DNA of 64,000 nt from SVTX01 sp045132775 (GTDB taxonomy: Bacteria > Bacillota > Clostridia > Oscillospirales > CAG-272), in contig JBGUSX010000075.1 in assembly GCA_045132775.1 (NCBI GenBank), positions 1 to 64,000 of the forward strand, written 5' to 3'. Every line of letters starts with the position of its first letter. Positions within the stretch are counted from its first letter, which is position 1. The translations under genes and the position numbers were made by a program. Shown one piece after another: positions 1-8,679 of the stretch. A model generated the notes under the pieces. That model was not told where the DNA came from and did no database searches. It was given only the letters and a program-made list of their open reading frames with translations.

Positions 1-148
1 TTTGTATTGTGGCACAAGGATTCCTTTGCAACGAAACAAGGTAATCAAAGGACGTGAAACCCTTGAAAAAGCGACCTCCTCATCCACCACTTCGTGGTCC
101 CCCTTCCCCGCTGGGGAAGGCTTAACACACCGATAAATCAAAATTTGA
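1..148. repeat. Dispersed palindromic repeat, copy A (left end cut by window)
   Basis: This is the right part of an element also found at 44379-44630 and 19699-20004. Bases 6-140 match 44470-44626 almost base for base, with only a few differences by eye. It ends in a hairpin (CCTTCCCC, GCT, GGGGAAGG at 103-120) followed by a conserved tail ending near 148. The left inverted arm lies outside the window. It sits just beyond the 3' end of metG. No transposase is encoded, so it behaves like a MITE or a REP-like element. Confidence 0.8.
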
Positions 149-150
149 AA

Positions 151-170
151 GGGGTCGGAAATCCGACCCC
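151..170 (-). terminator. Probable terminator of metG
   Basis: A perfect GC-rich stem (GGGGTCGG/CCGACCCC) with a four-base loop lies 14 bases past the metG stop. On the minus strand it is followed by TTTCAAATTTT, a short and imperfect U-tract, so termination is likely but not certain. It lies directly against the end of repeat copy A. Confidence 0.65.
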
Positions 171-183
171 TTTGTTGAACCAA

Positions 184-2220
184 TTATCTTACTCTCTCGC
201 CAAGAGGTGTATCCTCTGCCAAGAATACCACGCGTACGGTCTCCTCGCCCGATGCGAGTATCATTCCGTTCGACTCTATTCCGCAAAGCGTTGCGGGCTT
301 GAGGTTTGCTACAACGATAATTTTCTTTCCGATAAGCTCCTCGGGCTGATACCACTTCGCAATTCCCGATACCACCTGTCTCTTTTCATATCCCAGGTCT
401 ATCTGCAATTTGAGAAGCTTCTTTGCCTTCGGTACCTTCTCGCACTCGATTATCTTCGCTGTGCGAAGCTCAACTCCCATAAAGTCCTCGATGCCTATAA
501 GCGCGCATCCCTCAGGCTTTTCGGGTGCCTCCTCCGCCTTTGCAGCTGCCTCTGCAGCCGCTTTCTTTGCAGCCATTTCAGCTTCAAGCTCGGCGAGCAT
601 CTTCGCTTCGTCGATACGCGCGAACATTACGCGTGAATCTCCAACTGTATTTCCTGCCGTAAGCGAACCGAATTTTTCTACTGACCCTATTGAGTCATAG
701 GTGTCCGCTATTGATGCTGATCTCTCCGCAGATATTCCGTTAAGCATATCGTCGTGTGTCAAGGATACACCTATGGTTGCAAGTATCTCTTCTGCCGTTG
801 CGGGAACGAAGGGCTTGAGAAGCACTGCTCCCCAACGGATCGCCTCGAGAAGATTGTAGAGGACGGTTCCGAGTCTCTCTTTCTGACTCTCGTCCTTTGC
901 AAGTGTCCAGGGTGTTGTCTCATCGATATACTTATTCGCTCTTGAGAGCATCTCGAAGATGCAATCGAGCGCGTCTGCGATACGGAATCCATCCATATTC
1001 GCAACCACTCCCTCATAAGCCTTTACGCATGCTGCCTTAAGCTCCTCGTCAAGTGCCTCGGGTGCTGTGGGTACCTGAACGACCTTATCAAAATACTTCT
1101 TCTGCATATCAAGTGTACGCTTGACAAGGTTTCCAAGGTTATTTACAAGGTCTGTGTTATATCTCTTGATAACCGTCTCGTACGTGATGCTTCCGTCACT
1201 TCCGAAGGGCATTTCGGAGAGAGCATAATATCTTACGCCGTCAATTCCGAAGCGTTCTGCAAGCTCGTCGGCATAAATAACGTTTCCGCGCGACTTTGAC
1301 ATCTTATCTGCGCCGAAGTTGAACCAGGGGTGTCCGAATATCTGCTTAGGTAACGGAATATCGAGTGCCATCAGGAAGATAGGCCAATAGATAGTATGGA
1401 AACGGAGGATATCCTTTCCTATTACGTGTACGTCCGCGGGCCAATACTTTTTAAACTTCTCGCTCTGCTCTTCAAAGCTCTTATCTGGGTCGTATCCGAT
1501 CGCGGTGATATAGTTTGTGAGTGCATCGAGCCATACGTAAGTTACGTGACGGGGGTCAAAATCAACGGGAATTCCCCATGAGAACGAGGTGCGCGAAACG
1601 CACAGGTCCTGAAGTCCGCCCTCGACCTTGAGGAAGTTATTGACCATTTCCTTCTTTCTCGACTCGGGCTGGATGAACTCGGGGTTTGCGTCGATGTGCG
1701 CCATGAGTCTGTCCGCGTACTTGCTCATCTTGAAGAAATACGCCTCTTCCTCTGCCTTCTGCACGGGTCTGCCGCAGTCGGGGCACTTGCCTCCCTCTGC
1801 CTGTGTCTCGGTGAAGAAGGACTCGCAGGGGGTGCAATACCATCCCTCGTATTTTCCTTTATATATATCGCCCTTGTCGTAGAACTTCTTGAATATCTTT
1901 TTTACCGCCGCCTCGTGATAATCGTCTGTGGTGCGAATGAAATGATCGTAATTTACGTTCATCTTATCCCAGAGCTCGCGTATCTCGCCCGCTACGTTAT
2001 CTACGTATGCCTTGGGGGTGATGCCTGTCTCTTTTGCAAGATCCTCGATCTTCTGTCCGTGCTCGTCTGTGCCAGTGCACATGAATACGTCGTATCCCAT
2101 TTCTCTCTTGTAACGAGCCATTGCGTCGGTTGCTATTGCCTCGTAGGTGTTGCCGAAGTGGGGCTTCTTTGAAGCGTAGGCGATCGCCGTTGTGATGTAA
2201 TACTTCTGTTTTTCTGCCAT
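184..2220 (-). CDS. metG: Methionyl-tRNA synthetase
   Basis: Charges tRNA-Met with methionine in the cytoplasm. The 678-residue protein has the class I signatures HFGN (21-24, the HIGH motif) and KMSKS (306-310), and a zinc knuckle formed by C129, C132, C146 and C149. After an Ala/Glu/Lys-rich linker at about 540-575 comes a C-terminal EMAP/Trbp111-type tRNA-binding domain that gives dimerisation and tRNA grip, the usual layout in Bacillota. It follows nagA by 42 bases on the same strand, so the two are probably co-transcribed. The ATG is preceded by a modest AAGG site. Assignment is secure. Confidence 0.97.
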   Translation of the reverse strand: MAEKQKYYITTAIAYASKKPHFGNTYEAIATDAMARYKREMGYDVFMCTGTDEHGQKIEDLAKETGITPKAYVDNVAGEIRELWDKMNVNYDHFIRTTDDYHEAAVKKIFKKFYDKGDIYKGKYEGWYCTPCESFFTETQAEGGKCPDCGRPVQKAEEEAYFFKMSKYADRLMAHIDANPEFIQPESRKKEMVNNFLKVEGGLQDLCVSRTSFSWGIPVDFDPRHVTYVWLDALTNYITAIGYDPDKSFEEQSEKFKKYWPADVHVIGKDILRFHTIYWPIFLMALDIPLPKQIFGHPWFNFGADKMSKSRGNVIYADELAERFGIDGVRYYALSEMPFGSDGSITYETVIKRYNTDLVNNLGNLVKRTLDMQKKYFDKVVQVPTAPEALDEELKAACVKAYEGVVANMDGFRIADALDCIFEMLSRANKYIDETTPWTLAKDESQKERLGTVLYNLLEAIRWGAVLLKPFVPATAEEILATIGVSLTHDDMLNGISAERSASIADTYDSIGSVEKFGSLTAGNTVGDSRVMFARIDEAKMLAELEAEMAAKKAAAEAAAKAEEAPEKPEGCALIGIEDFMGVELRTAKIIECEKVPKAKKLLKLQIDLGYEKRQVVSGIAKWYQPEELIGKKIIVVANLKPATLCGIESNGMILASGEETVRVVFLAEDTPLGERVR

Positions 2221-2234
2221 TTGTCTTTACCTTA

Positions 2235-2256
2235 CATACTGCGAATGGGCAGTATG
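2235..2256 (-). other. Small hairpin between nagA and metG
   Basis: CATACTGC and GCAGTATG form a perfect 8-bp stem with a 6-base loop in the 42-base gap between the nagA stop and the metG start. No U-tract follows, so it is not a normal terminator. It ends close to the metG ribosome site and could stabilise the upstream message or tune metG translation. This role is inference only. Confidence 0.4.
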
Positions 2257-2262
2257 CCTTTC

Positions 2263-3411
2263 TTATATTTTCCTGCCTTGGAAGATGACTTCCTTGACAT
2301 TATATTCCTTATCAAGCACGAGCATATTTGCTCTCTTGCCCGTGTCTATCGAGCCTATCTCATCATAAGCTCCTATCATTTTCGCGGGGGCTGCCGTTGC
2401 ACAGAAGAGAGCCTCGGCAAAAGGTATCTTCGCAAAATCCGCGAGATTTTTTACTCCGTCGATGAGGGTGAGTGTGCTTCCCGCGATCGCGCCCTCGTGA
2501 GTTCTTGCACGTCCGTCCTTGACCGTGACGGGAAGTCCCGCGATGGAATACTCTCCGTCGGGCATACCCGTTGCCTCCATTGAGTCTGTGATGAGGACGA
2601 TCCTTTCATTTTTTAACTTATATGCCATTCCGACCGCCTCGGGGCAGACGTGAAATCCGTCCGCGATAAGCTCGCAAAACACTCCATCTGTGAGTAGTCC
2701 CGCGCCTACCGCTCCTCCGTCTCTATGGTGGAAGGGCGACATTGCGTTATAGGTATGTGTCAGCGATACAGCTCCGCGCTCAAATGCCTTTTGTCCCTCG
2801 CCAAAGGTGGCATCCGAATGGGCAAGACCGAGGGTCGCTCCCTCTTTTATTGCCGCCTTTGTAAATTCTCCGCTCTCGTCAAGCTCAAGTGCGGCACTTA
2901 CGTGTGCGTATCCCACTTTTTTCATTTTTCCGACAAGTGCTTTGATCTCTTCTGCATCGGGCTTTGCCAGAAGGTGTGCCGCGTGTGCTCCTCTTCTCTT
3001 TTCGTTGAGATATCTTCCCTCAAGGTGAACGCCGATAAACGCACTGTCGCCTCTGTTAGCGACTTCGGCTATTTTATAGATAGACTCCGAGAGATCGTCA
3101 TAGGACGCAGATGCGAGAGTTGCCATTACAGAGGTTACTCCGCTTCTTATATACGACTCTGACATCTTGCGCATAAGGTCAACACCCGCGGTGTTGAAAT
3201 CTCCCCCCGCACGTCCGTGCGTATGGACGTCTACAAGTCCCGGAACGAGATATTCTCCCTCAAGATCTACTGTCTCGTCGTATTCGCCAAAGGGGGCGGC
3301 GGAACCAAGATAGACTCCGCAGATCTCACCGTCACAGACTCCGACCGAGCCCGAAACAAAGCGTTTCTGATCGCTTACGTATATTTTTCCGTTTTTGTAG
3401 AGCGTACTCAT
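2263..3411 (-). CDS. nagA: N-acetylglucosamine-6-phosphate deacetylase
   Basis: Removes the acetyl group from GlcNAc-6-phosphate in amino-sugar catabolism and cell-wall recycling. The 382-residue amidohydrolase has H63 and H65 (DVHTHG), the metal-binding Glu131 (HLEGRY), His197 (AHSDA), His218 (THTYNAM) and catalytic Asp275 (ITDS). The HLEG motif is followed by R where P is more usual. The start at 3411 is chosen because AGGAAGG sits just upstream; an upstream in-frame alternative at 3435 would bury that site. It heads a nagA-metG transcription unit with its own promoter. No nagB is present in the window. Confidence 0.94.
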   Translation of the reverse strand: MSTLYKNGKIYVSDQKRFVSGSVGVCDGEICGVYLGSAAPFGEYDETVDLEGEYLVPGLVDVHTHGRAGGDFNTAGVDLMRKMSESYIRSGVTSVMATLASASYDDLSESIYKIAEVANRGDSAFIGVHLEGRYLNEKRRGAHAAHLLAKPDAEEIKALVGKMKKVGYAHVSAALELDESGEFTKAAIKEGATLGLAHSDATFGEGQKAFERGAVSLTHTYNAMSPFHHRDGGAVGAGLLTDGVFCELIADGFHVCPEAVGMAYKLKNERIVLITDSMEATGMPDGEYSIAGLPVTVKDGRARTHEGAIAGSTLTLIDGVKNLADFAKIPFAEALFCATAAPAKMIGAYDEIGSIDTGKRANMLVLDKEYNVKEVIFQGRKI

Positions 3412-3445
3412 GGGATCCTTCCTCCAATTTGGCAAATATATAGTT

Positions 3446-3474
3446 ATTATAACAAATTTTCCCTTGAATTACAA
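3446..3474 (-). promoter_or_regulatory. nagA-metG promoter
   Basis: On the minus strand TTGTAA (3469-3474) and TATAAT (3446-3451) are separated by 17 bases. The predicted transcript start, near 3439, leaves a leader of only about 28 bases before nagA. It matches the sigma-A consensus well. Confidence 0.75.
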
Positions 3475-3719
3475 TAGATTTTTCAAAATTTCTCTTCATT
3501 TTCTTATATAGGGGCGTATTTATCACTAAAAAATAGGTGTCAGTAAATAAAAGTAATAATTTGTAAAAAAAGGTCGGAATGGATATTTTTAGGCGGTGTT
3601 TGTTAATTAAATGTCAGAAATGCTTGATATTTTTTTATCAGTGGCAATTTTTTATAAAACAAGTCAAAATTCGACGGTTTATTTTAGTGCAATTTTCACA
3701 TACGCGTTTTAAAAAACTC

Positions 3720-3748
3720 TTGCAATTTAAAGAAAAATCTGTTATAAT
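3720..3748 (+). promoter_or_regulatory. Promoter of ackA and probably the microcompartment operon
   Basis: TTGCAA (3720-3725), a 17-base spacer and TATAAT (3743-3748). It is the only strong promoter I see ahead of a run of same-strand genes reaching to 19641. A second TATAAT at 3807-3812 has only a poor -35. No CRE site or regulator gene is evident next to it. Confidence 0.7.
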
Positions 3749-3768
3749 AATCGTGTGAAAGTCTGTCC

Positions 3769-3853
3769 CGATGAAAATCGGCTTTTTCCCGCCGGTCCGG
3801 ATAGATTATAATATTGTTTTAAATTTATATTTATTTACCGTGATTTTCACGGT
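3769..3853 (+). promoter_or_regulatory. ackA leader with two small hairpins
   Basis: The roughly 115-base leader holds CCGAT-GAAA-ATCGG (3769-3782) followed by CTTTTT, which resembles a weak attenuator, and ACCGTGA-TTT-TCACGGT (3837-3853) just before the ribosome site GAAAGGA. Neither matches a riboswitch I know. They could modulate expression of the operon, which is inference. Confidence 0.4.
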
Positions 3854-3868
3854 AGAAAGGAACACACA

Positions 3869-5062
3869 ATGAAAATTCTTGTCATCAATGCAGGAAGCAG
3901 CTCACTGAAATATCAGCTTTTCGATATGTCAACAGGCGCTGTTCTTGCAAAGGGCTTGTGCGAGAAGATCGGTCTTACCGGTGCTATCACTCACAAGCGT
4001 CCCGGTAAGGAAGCTTACGAAGAGGACTACCCCATGCCCACTCACAACGAGGCTATCGCTCTCGTGCTCAAGCTCCTCACAGATCCCGAGCTCGGAGTTA
4101 TCGAAAGCGTTGACGAGATCAGTGCGGTAGGTCACAGATTCGCTCACGGCGGCAAGCTCACAAAGTCCTGCTTCCTTGGCGAAGAAGAGATCAAGTACAT
4201 CGAATCCATCATCCCGATCAACCCCCTCCACGGTCCTCCCGCACTCAAGGGTGTTGCGGCTTGTAAGGCGGTTCTCCCGAACAAGCCTCACGTCGGTGTA
4301 TTCGATACGTCCTTCTACTCGGGCTTTGACAAGAAGTCCTACGTATATCCCCTCCCCTACGAGTGGTATGAGAAGTACGGCGTTCGCCGCTACGGCTTCC
4401 ACGGTACATCCCACCGCTTCGTATCCGCAAAGGCTTGCGAGTTCCTCGGAATGAACTATGCGACAAGCAAGATAGTTTCCTGCCACATCGGTTCAGGCTC
4501 TTCTATCACCGCTATCGACTGCGGCCGTGCAGTTGACACCTCCATGGGCTTTACTCCTCAGGAGGGTCTCCCCATGGGTACTCGTTGCGGAACCATCGAC
4601 CCCTCTATCGTTTCTTATGTTTGCGAGCAGAGCGGCATGAGTGTTGCCGAGGTCAATGATGCACTCAACAAGAAGTCCGGTCTTCTCGGTGTTTCGGGCG
4701 TTTCCAACGACGCACGTTACGTCTGGGAGGCTGCAGACGCAGGCAACGAGCGCGCTCAGCTTGCTATGGATCTTCTCGTTCACAATGCAAAGAAGATCAT
4801 CGGCTCTTACGTAGCAGAGATGAACGGCGTTGATATCCTTATCTTCACCGCGGGTCTTGGCGAGAATGACAGACGTACGCGTCAGCTCATCGGTGAGAAC
4901 ATGGAATACCTCGGAATCAAGATGGATACAGAGGCTAATCTCAACGGTCCTCGCGGTGAGAACATCGTTATCAGTGCTCCCGACTCCAAGGTAAAGGTAG
5001 TCGTTATCCCCACTGACGAGGAGTACATGATCGCTTCCGACACGTACGATCTCGTAAAATAA
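3869..5062 (+). CDS. ackA: Acetate (propionate) kinase
   Basis: Transfers phosphate between acyl phosphate and ADP. The 397-residue protein has the ASKHA-kinase signatures VINAGSSSLK at the N terminus, GHRFAHGG, RRYGFHGTSH and FTAGLGEND. It is the first gene after the operon promoter and ends 46 bases before the aldolase, so it is likely part of the microcompartment unit. There it would convert propionyl-phosphate made by PduL into propionate and ATP. Purely general acetate metabolism is also possible. It has no encapsulation helix, so it should act in the cytosol. The reading HIGSGSSI replaces the more usual HLGNGASI. Confidence 0.95.
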   Translation: MKILVINAGSSSLKYQLFDMSTGAVLAKGLCEKIGLTGAITHKRPGKEAYEEDYPMPTHNEAIALVLKLLTDPELGVIESVDEISAVGHRFAHGGKLTKSCFLGEEEIKYIESIIPINPLHGPPALKGVAACKAVLPNKPHVGVFDTSFYSGFDKKSYVYPLPYEWYEKYGVRRYGFHGTSHRFVSAKACEFLGMNYATSKIVSCHIGSGSSITAIDCGRAVDTSMGFTPQEGLPMGTRCGTIDPSIVSYVCEQSGMSVAEVNDALNKKSGLLGVSGVSNDARYVWEAADAGNERAQLAMDLLVHNAKKIIGSYVAEMNGVDILIFTAGLGENDRRTRQLIGENMEYLGIKMDTEANLNGPRGENIVISAPDSKVKVVVIPTDEEYMIASDTYDLVK

Positions 5063-5108
5063 TCACGAAAATAAAAAATTTATATAATACTTGAAAGGAA
5101 ACACGAAA

Positions 5109-5921
5109 ATGGCACAGTCATCCTTTGAAATCAAAAAAGAAATCTGCGACATTGGTAAAAGAATTTACGACCACGGCTTCGTAGCGGCTAACGACGGTAA
5201 CATCTCCGTTAAGGTTGGTCCTAACGAATTCTACTGCACTCCTACAGGCGTATCCAAGGGTTACATGACCCCCGATATGATCATTAAGGTAGACGGCAAG
5301 GGCAACAAGATCGACGGTAAGCTCAATCCCTCATCCGAGATCAAGATGCACATGAGAGTTTATCAGGACCGTCCCGACGTTAACGCTGTCGTTCACGCTC
5401 ATCCCCCCGTTGCAACCGCTTTCACAGTTGCAGGCGTAGAGCTCGATCAGTACATCCTTCCCGAAGCGATCCTTACTATCGGTAACGTTCCCACATGTGA
5501 TTACGGTATGCCCTCCACCATGGAGATCCCGGATTCGCTTATGCCCTACATTCAGAAGCACGACGCATTCCTTCTTAAGAACCACGGTGCTCTTACAGTA
5601 GGTAACACCCTTCTCCGTGCTTGCTTCACTATGGAAGAGGTTGAGTTCAACGCAAAGATCAATCTTTACGCTCGTCAGATCGGTGTTGGTAAGAACGCTA
5701 ACATCGAGGAGATCTCCTGCCACGAGCTCGAGAGACTTATGGAGCTCCGCAAGAAGATGGGTCTTCCCGGAAAGCACCCCGGATGCAAGTCCTGCCCCAA
5801 CAAGGGTACTCCTAACTGCAAATGCGCTGACGGTAAGTGCAGCTGCGGCGATCACGGTTCTTCCGACGACGCAGTAGTAGCAGAGATCACACGCAAGGTT
5901 CTCGCCGCTCTCGGAAGATAA
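5109..5921 (+). CDS. Class II aldolase (fuculose/rhamnulose-1-phosphate type) with encapsulation tail
   Basis: Zinc-dependent aldolase that should split L-fuculose-1-P (or rhamnulose-1-P) into dihydroxyacetone phosphate and L-lactaldehyde. Of 270 residues, the catalytic domain shows Glu77, the HAH zinc pair His96/His98 and His159 (KNHGALT). The C terminus is unusual: a glycine/cysteine-rich linker at 223-250 with six cysteines (226, 229, 237, 239, 244, 246) in CxxC and CxC spacing, then a 20-residue amphipathic helix (251-270) typical of microcompartment targeting. The ATG at 5109 follows GAAAGGA; an upstream TTG would put that site inside the gene. Such aldolases mark the fucose/rhamnose GRM class. 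Confidence 0.92.
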   Translation: MAQSSFEIKKEICDIGKRIYDHGFVAANDGNISVKVGPNEFYCTPTGVSKGYMTPDMIIKVDGKGNKIDGKLNPSSEIKMHMRVYQDRPDVNAVVHAHPPVATAFTVAGVELDQYILPEAILTIGNVPTCDYGMPSTMEIPDSLMPYIQKHDAFLLKNHGALTVGNTLLRACFTMEEVEFNAKINLYARQIGVGKNANIEEISCHELERLMELRKKMGLPGKHPGCKSCPNKGTPNCKCADGKCSCGDHGSSDDAVVAEITRKVLAALGR

Positions 5922-5958
5922 TTCGATCGCATCGAATTTCTGAGAAAGGAGATACAAA

Positions 5959-7419
5959 ATGGCACTTAATTTAACAGAATCTCAGATAAATGCGATCGTT
6001 GCAAACGTCATTTCTGAGATGAAGAAGCCTGCCGCACCCGCGCAGGAAAAGAAGGCTTGGGACTCCACGCAGTACAATGGCCGTAAGCTCATCGGAGTTT
6101 ACGACACTATGGAAGAGGCGATCGAGGTCGCAAACGCGGGTTACACCGCTGTTCGCTCGATGTCAGTCGCTCAGAGAGAGAAGATAATCACAGCCATCCG
6201 CAATCTCACAAGAGCCGAGGCACCCACTATGGCTGCTCTCGGTGTTGCCGAGACCAAGATGGGTCGAGTCGATCACAAAACTGCAAAGCACTTGCTTGTT
6301 GCCGACAAGACCCCCGGAACCGAGGACATCATCGAGGAGGCTAAGACAGGCGACAGCGGTCTTACCCTCACTGAGATGGCCCCCTTTGGTGTGGTCGGTG
6401 CTATCACTCCCTCAACCAACCCTTCGGAAACTGTCATTTGCAACAGTATCGGCATGATCGCCGCAGGTAACGGTGTTGTATTCAACCCCCACCCCGGTGC
6501 GATCGCAACCTCCAACTACGCAGTTGACCTTGTCAACCGTGCGGTATACAGCGCAGGAGGTCCCCGCGTGCTCGTTGCGAGCGTGGTAAAGCCCACTCTC
6601 GACACGGCAAGCGTTATGTACAAGCATCCCTCAATAAAGCTTCTCGTTTGCACGGGAGGCCCCGGAGTCGTTAAGGCTGTTCTCTCCTCCGGAAAGAAGG
6701 CTATCGGTGCGGGCGCGGGTAATCCCCCCGTTATCGTTGACGACACCGCCGACATAGATAAGGCTGCAAAGGACATCATCGACGGATGCACCTTTGACAA
6801 CAACCTTCCCTGCATCGCTGAAAAAGAAGTTTTCGTCTTTGACAACGTCGCTGACAGACTTATCGCAGGCATGCAGAAAAACGGATGCATCAAACTCACA
6901 CGCCAGCAGGCTGACGAGCTTGCAAAGGTCGTTCTTGTTGAAAAGACCGACAAGAGCGGCAAGGTAAAGAAGATAGTCAACCGCGATTGCGTAGGACGCG
7001 ATTGCAAGGTCATCCTTGAAAAGATCGGAATCAAGGTAGGCGACGACATCCGTTGCGCAATCGCCGAGGTTCCCTTCGAGCACGACTTTATCCAGGAGGA
7101 GCTTATGATGCCCATCCTCGGTATCGTCAGAGTCAAGGATATAGACGAGGCTATCACTCTTGCGGTAAAGGCGGAGCACGGTAACCGTCACACCGCTCAC
7201 ATGCACTCCAAGAACATCGACAACCTCACCGCGTTCGCACGCGCCGTTGAGACCACGATCTTTGTCAAGAACGCTCCCTCTTATGCGGGAATCGGATTTG
7301 GCGGCGAGGGTCACACGACCTTTACAATCGCAGGTCCTACGGGTGAGGGTATCACAAGTGCGAGAAGCTTTACAAGAAAGCGCCGCTGCGTGATGGTCGA
7401 CAGCTTCAGAATAATCTAA
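5959..7419 (+). CDS. CoA-acylating propionaldehyde dehydrogenase, PduP-like
   Basis: Oxidises propanal with NAD and CoA to propionyl-CoA inside the microcompartment. The 486-residue protein has the EutE/PduP aldehyde dehydrogenase fold with catalytic Cys285 in NLPCIAEKE and the conserved C-terminal region GIGFGGEGHT. Residues 3-22 form an amphipathic helix (LTESQINAIVANVISEMK), followed by an Ala/Pro linker, which is the standard N-terminal encapsulation signal. It lies 37 bases after the aldolase with a good GAAAGGAGA site. Its NADH is used by the following alcohol dehydrogenase, and its product feeds PduL. Confidence 0.94.
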   Translation: MALNLTESQINAIVANVISEMKKPAAPAQEKKAWDSTQYNGRKLIGVYDTMEEAIEVANAGYTAVRSMSVAQREKIITAIRNLTRAEAPTMAALGVAETKMGRVDHKTAKHLLVADKTPGTEDIIEEAKTGDSGLTLTEMAPFGVVGAITPSTNPSETVICNSIGMIAAGNGVVFNPHPGAIATSNYAVDLVNRAVYSAGGPRVLVASVVKPTLDTASVMYKHPSIKLLVCTGGPGVVKAVLSSGKKAIGAGAGNPPVIVDDTADIDKAAKDIIDGCTFDNNLPCIAEKEVFVFDNVADRLIAGMQKNGCIKLTRQQADELAKVVLVEKTDKSGKVKKIVNRDCVGRDCKVILEKIGIKVGDDIRCAIAEVPFEHDFIQEELMMPILGIVRVKDIDEAITLAVKAEHGNRHTAHMHSKNIDNLTAFARAVETTIFVKNAPSYAGIGFGGEGHTTFTIAGPTGEGITSARSFTRKRRCVMVDSFRII

Positions 7420-7436
7420 GAAAGGAAGACAGAAGA

Positions 7437-8660
7437 ATGGATATTACAGCTTCCCAGATCGAAAGCATCGTTCGCTCCGTGATAAGCTCGATGGGCGGAA
7501 CTGCTCCTCGTGCGCAGGGTCCTATCCCAACCACAGCTCACGTTGCAATGCTTACCGATACAAAGAAGATAGAAGTTAAAGAGCTTCCCATTCCCCCTCT
7601 CGGTGACGACGATATTCTCGTCAAGGTCGAGGGCGCGGGTATCTGCGGAACCGACGTTCACGAGTGGAAGTCCGATCCCTTCGGTCTCATTCCCGTTATT
7701 CTCGGTCACGAGGGCACGGGTGAGGTCGTTGCAATTGGAAAGAACGTAAAGGTCGACACCGCAGGAAAGCCTCTCAAGGTTGGCGACAAGATCGTTACAA
7801 GTGTTATCAGCTGTGGCGAGTGCTACGCTTGCCGCATGGTTCCCGGAAGGACCAACCTCTGTGACAACCAGGGAGTTTTCGGACTCATCGGTGACAAGAG
7901 AGGTGAGGCAGAGGGCAACAGAGTCAACGGCTGGTTCGCTGATTACATGGTGATCAAAGGCGGACTCGGTGCTACATATTTCCAGGTCAACGAGCTTGAT
8001 CTTAAGCAGAGAATGATCCTCGAGCTTGCGTGCGTTTGCGTTCACGCGCTTGAAAGAGGTCAGAAAACAGGACTTCTCAACTTCGGCTCCAAGGTTCTCG
8101 TTCAGGGCTGCGGTCCCGTTGGTCTCGTTATGATCACAGTTCTCCGCGCTGCAGGTATCAACCACATCATCGCGGTTGACGGCAACGAGGACAGACTTAA
8201 GGTGGCTCAGAAGATGGGCGCAAAGACGACTATCTGCTTCCGCCGTCCCGACGAGGACACTCTCGACAAGAGAGTTGCCAAGGTCAAGGCGGTTGCTAAC
8301 GGTGTCGGCGTTGACTTCGCTTATCAGTGCACGGGTGCTCCCGTAGCGGCTGCTGACATCTACAGCTACATCCGTCGCGGCGGCGGTATGTGCGAGATGG
8401 GCTTCTTCGTAAACAACGGAGAGTATCAGGTCAACCCTCACTTCGCTATGTGCAACAAGGAGATCGACATCGTAGGCTCTTGGGACTACTCCGCAGAGGA
8501 CTACCCCAAGACCGTGGCATTCTTGAAGCAGTGCCGCGAGATGAACATTCCGATCGAGGATCTCATCACTCACTCCTTCCCCCTCGACAAGATGAACGAG
8601 GCTATGGAGACAAACGTTGCTCAGGCAGGTATCAAGATCTGCTACATCAACGAGAACTGA
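7437..8660 (+). CDS. Zinc-dependent alcohol dehydrogenase with N-terminal encapsulation helix
   Basis: Medium-chain dehydrogenase/reductase of 407 residues. Catalytic zinc residues are visible as Cys70 (GICGTD) and His91-Glu92 (GHEG). A structural zinc lobe uses Cys126, 129, 132 and 142. The Rossmann motif is GCGPVGL. Residues 2-20 form an amphipathic helix closely resembling those of the aldehyde dehydrogenase and PduL, followed by a Gly/Pro linker, so the enzyme is probably packed inside the shell. It should reduce propanal to propanol to recycle NAD and may also reduce lactaldehyde to 1,2-propanediol. Classical Pdu systems use an iron-type PduQ here, so this is a non-homologous replacement. 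Substrate preference is not known from sequence. Confidence 0.9.
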   Translation: MDITASQIESIVRSVISSMGGTAPRAQGPIPTTAHVAMLTDTKKIEVKELPIPPLGDDDILVKVEGAGICGTDVHEWKSDPFGLIPVILGHEGTGEVVAIGKNVKVDTAGKPLKVGDKIVTSVISCGECYACRMVPGRTNLCDNQGVFGLIGDKRGEAEGNRVNGWFADYMVIKGGLGATYFQVNELDLKQRMILELACVCVHALERGQKTGLLNFGSKVLVQGCGPVGLVMITVLRAAGINHIIAVDGNEDRLKVAQKMGAKTTICFRRPDEDTLDKRVAKVKAVANGVGVDFAYQCTGAPVAAADIYSYIRRGGGMCEMGFFVNNGEYQVNPHFAMCNKEIDIVGSWDYSAEDYPKTVAFLKQCREMNIPIEDLITHSFPLDKMNEAMETNVAQAGIKICYINEN

Positions 8661-8679
8661 CATGTCGGGGTGACCGAAT

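Larger units (their letters stand above)
3412..3868. other. Divergent intergenic region between nagA and ackA
   Basis: This 457-base AT-rich gap carries the nagA promoter at its left and the ackA/microcompartment promoter at its right. The middle part, about 3480-3715, shows no ORF, clear hairpin or operator that I can support. The last 110 bases form the ackA leader. Confidence 0.7.

Noticed and set aside
94..636. Open frame on the plus strand opposite metG
   Set aside because: It runs antisense to a clear methionyl-tRNA synthetase, has no ribosome site and starts in the repeat; its composition is that of a reading-frame shadow.
3769..3853. Riboswitch upstream of ackA
   Set aside because: Only two small stems; no conserved core of a known class can be recognised.
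7416..8663. Long minus-strand frame opposite the alcohol dehydrogenase (415 codons)
   Set aside because: Codon-bias shadow of a strongly supported plus-strand gene; no family features, no ribosome site.
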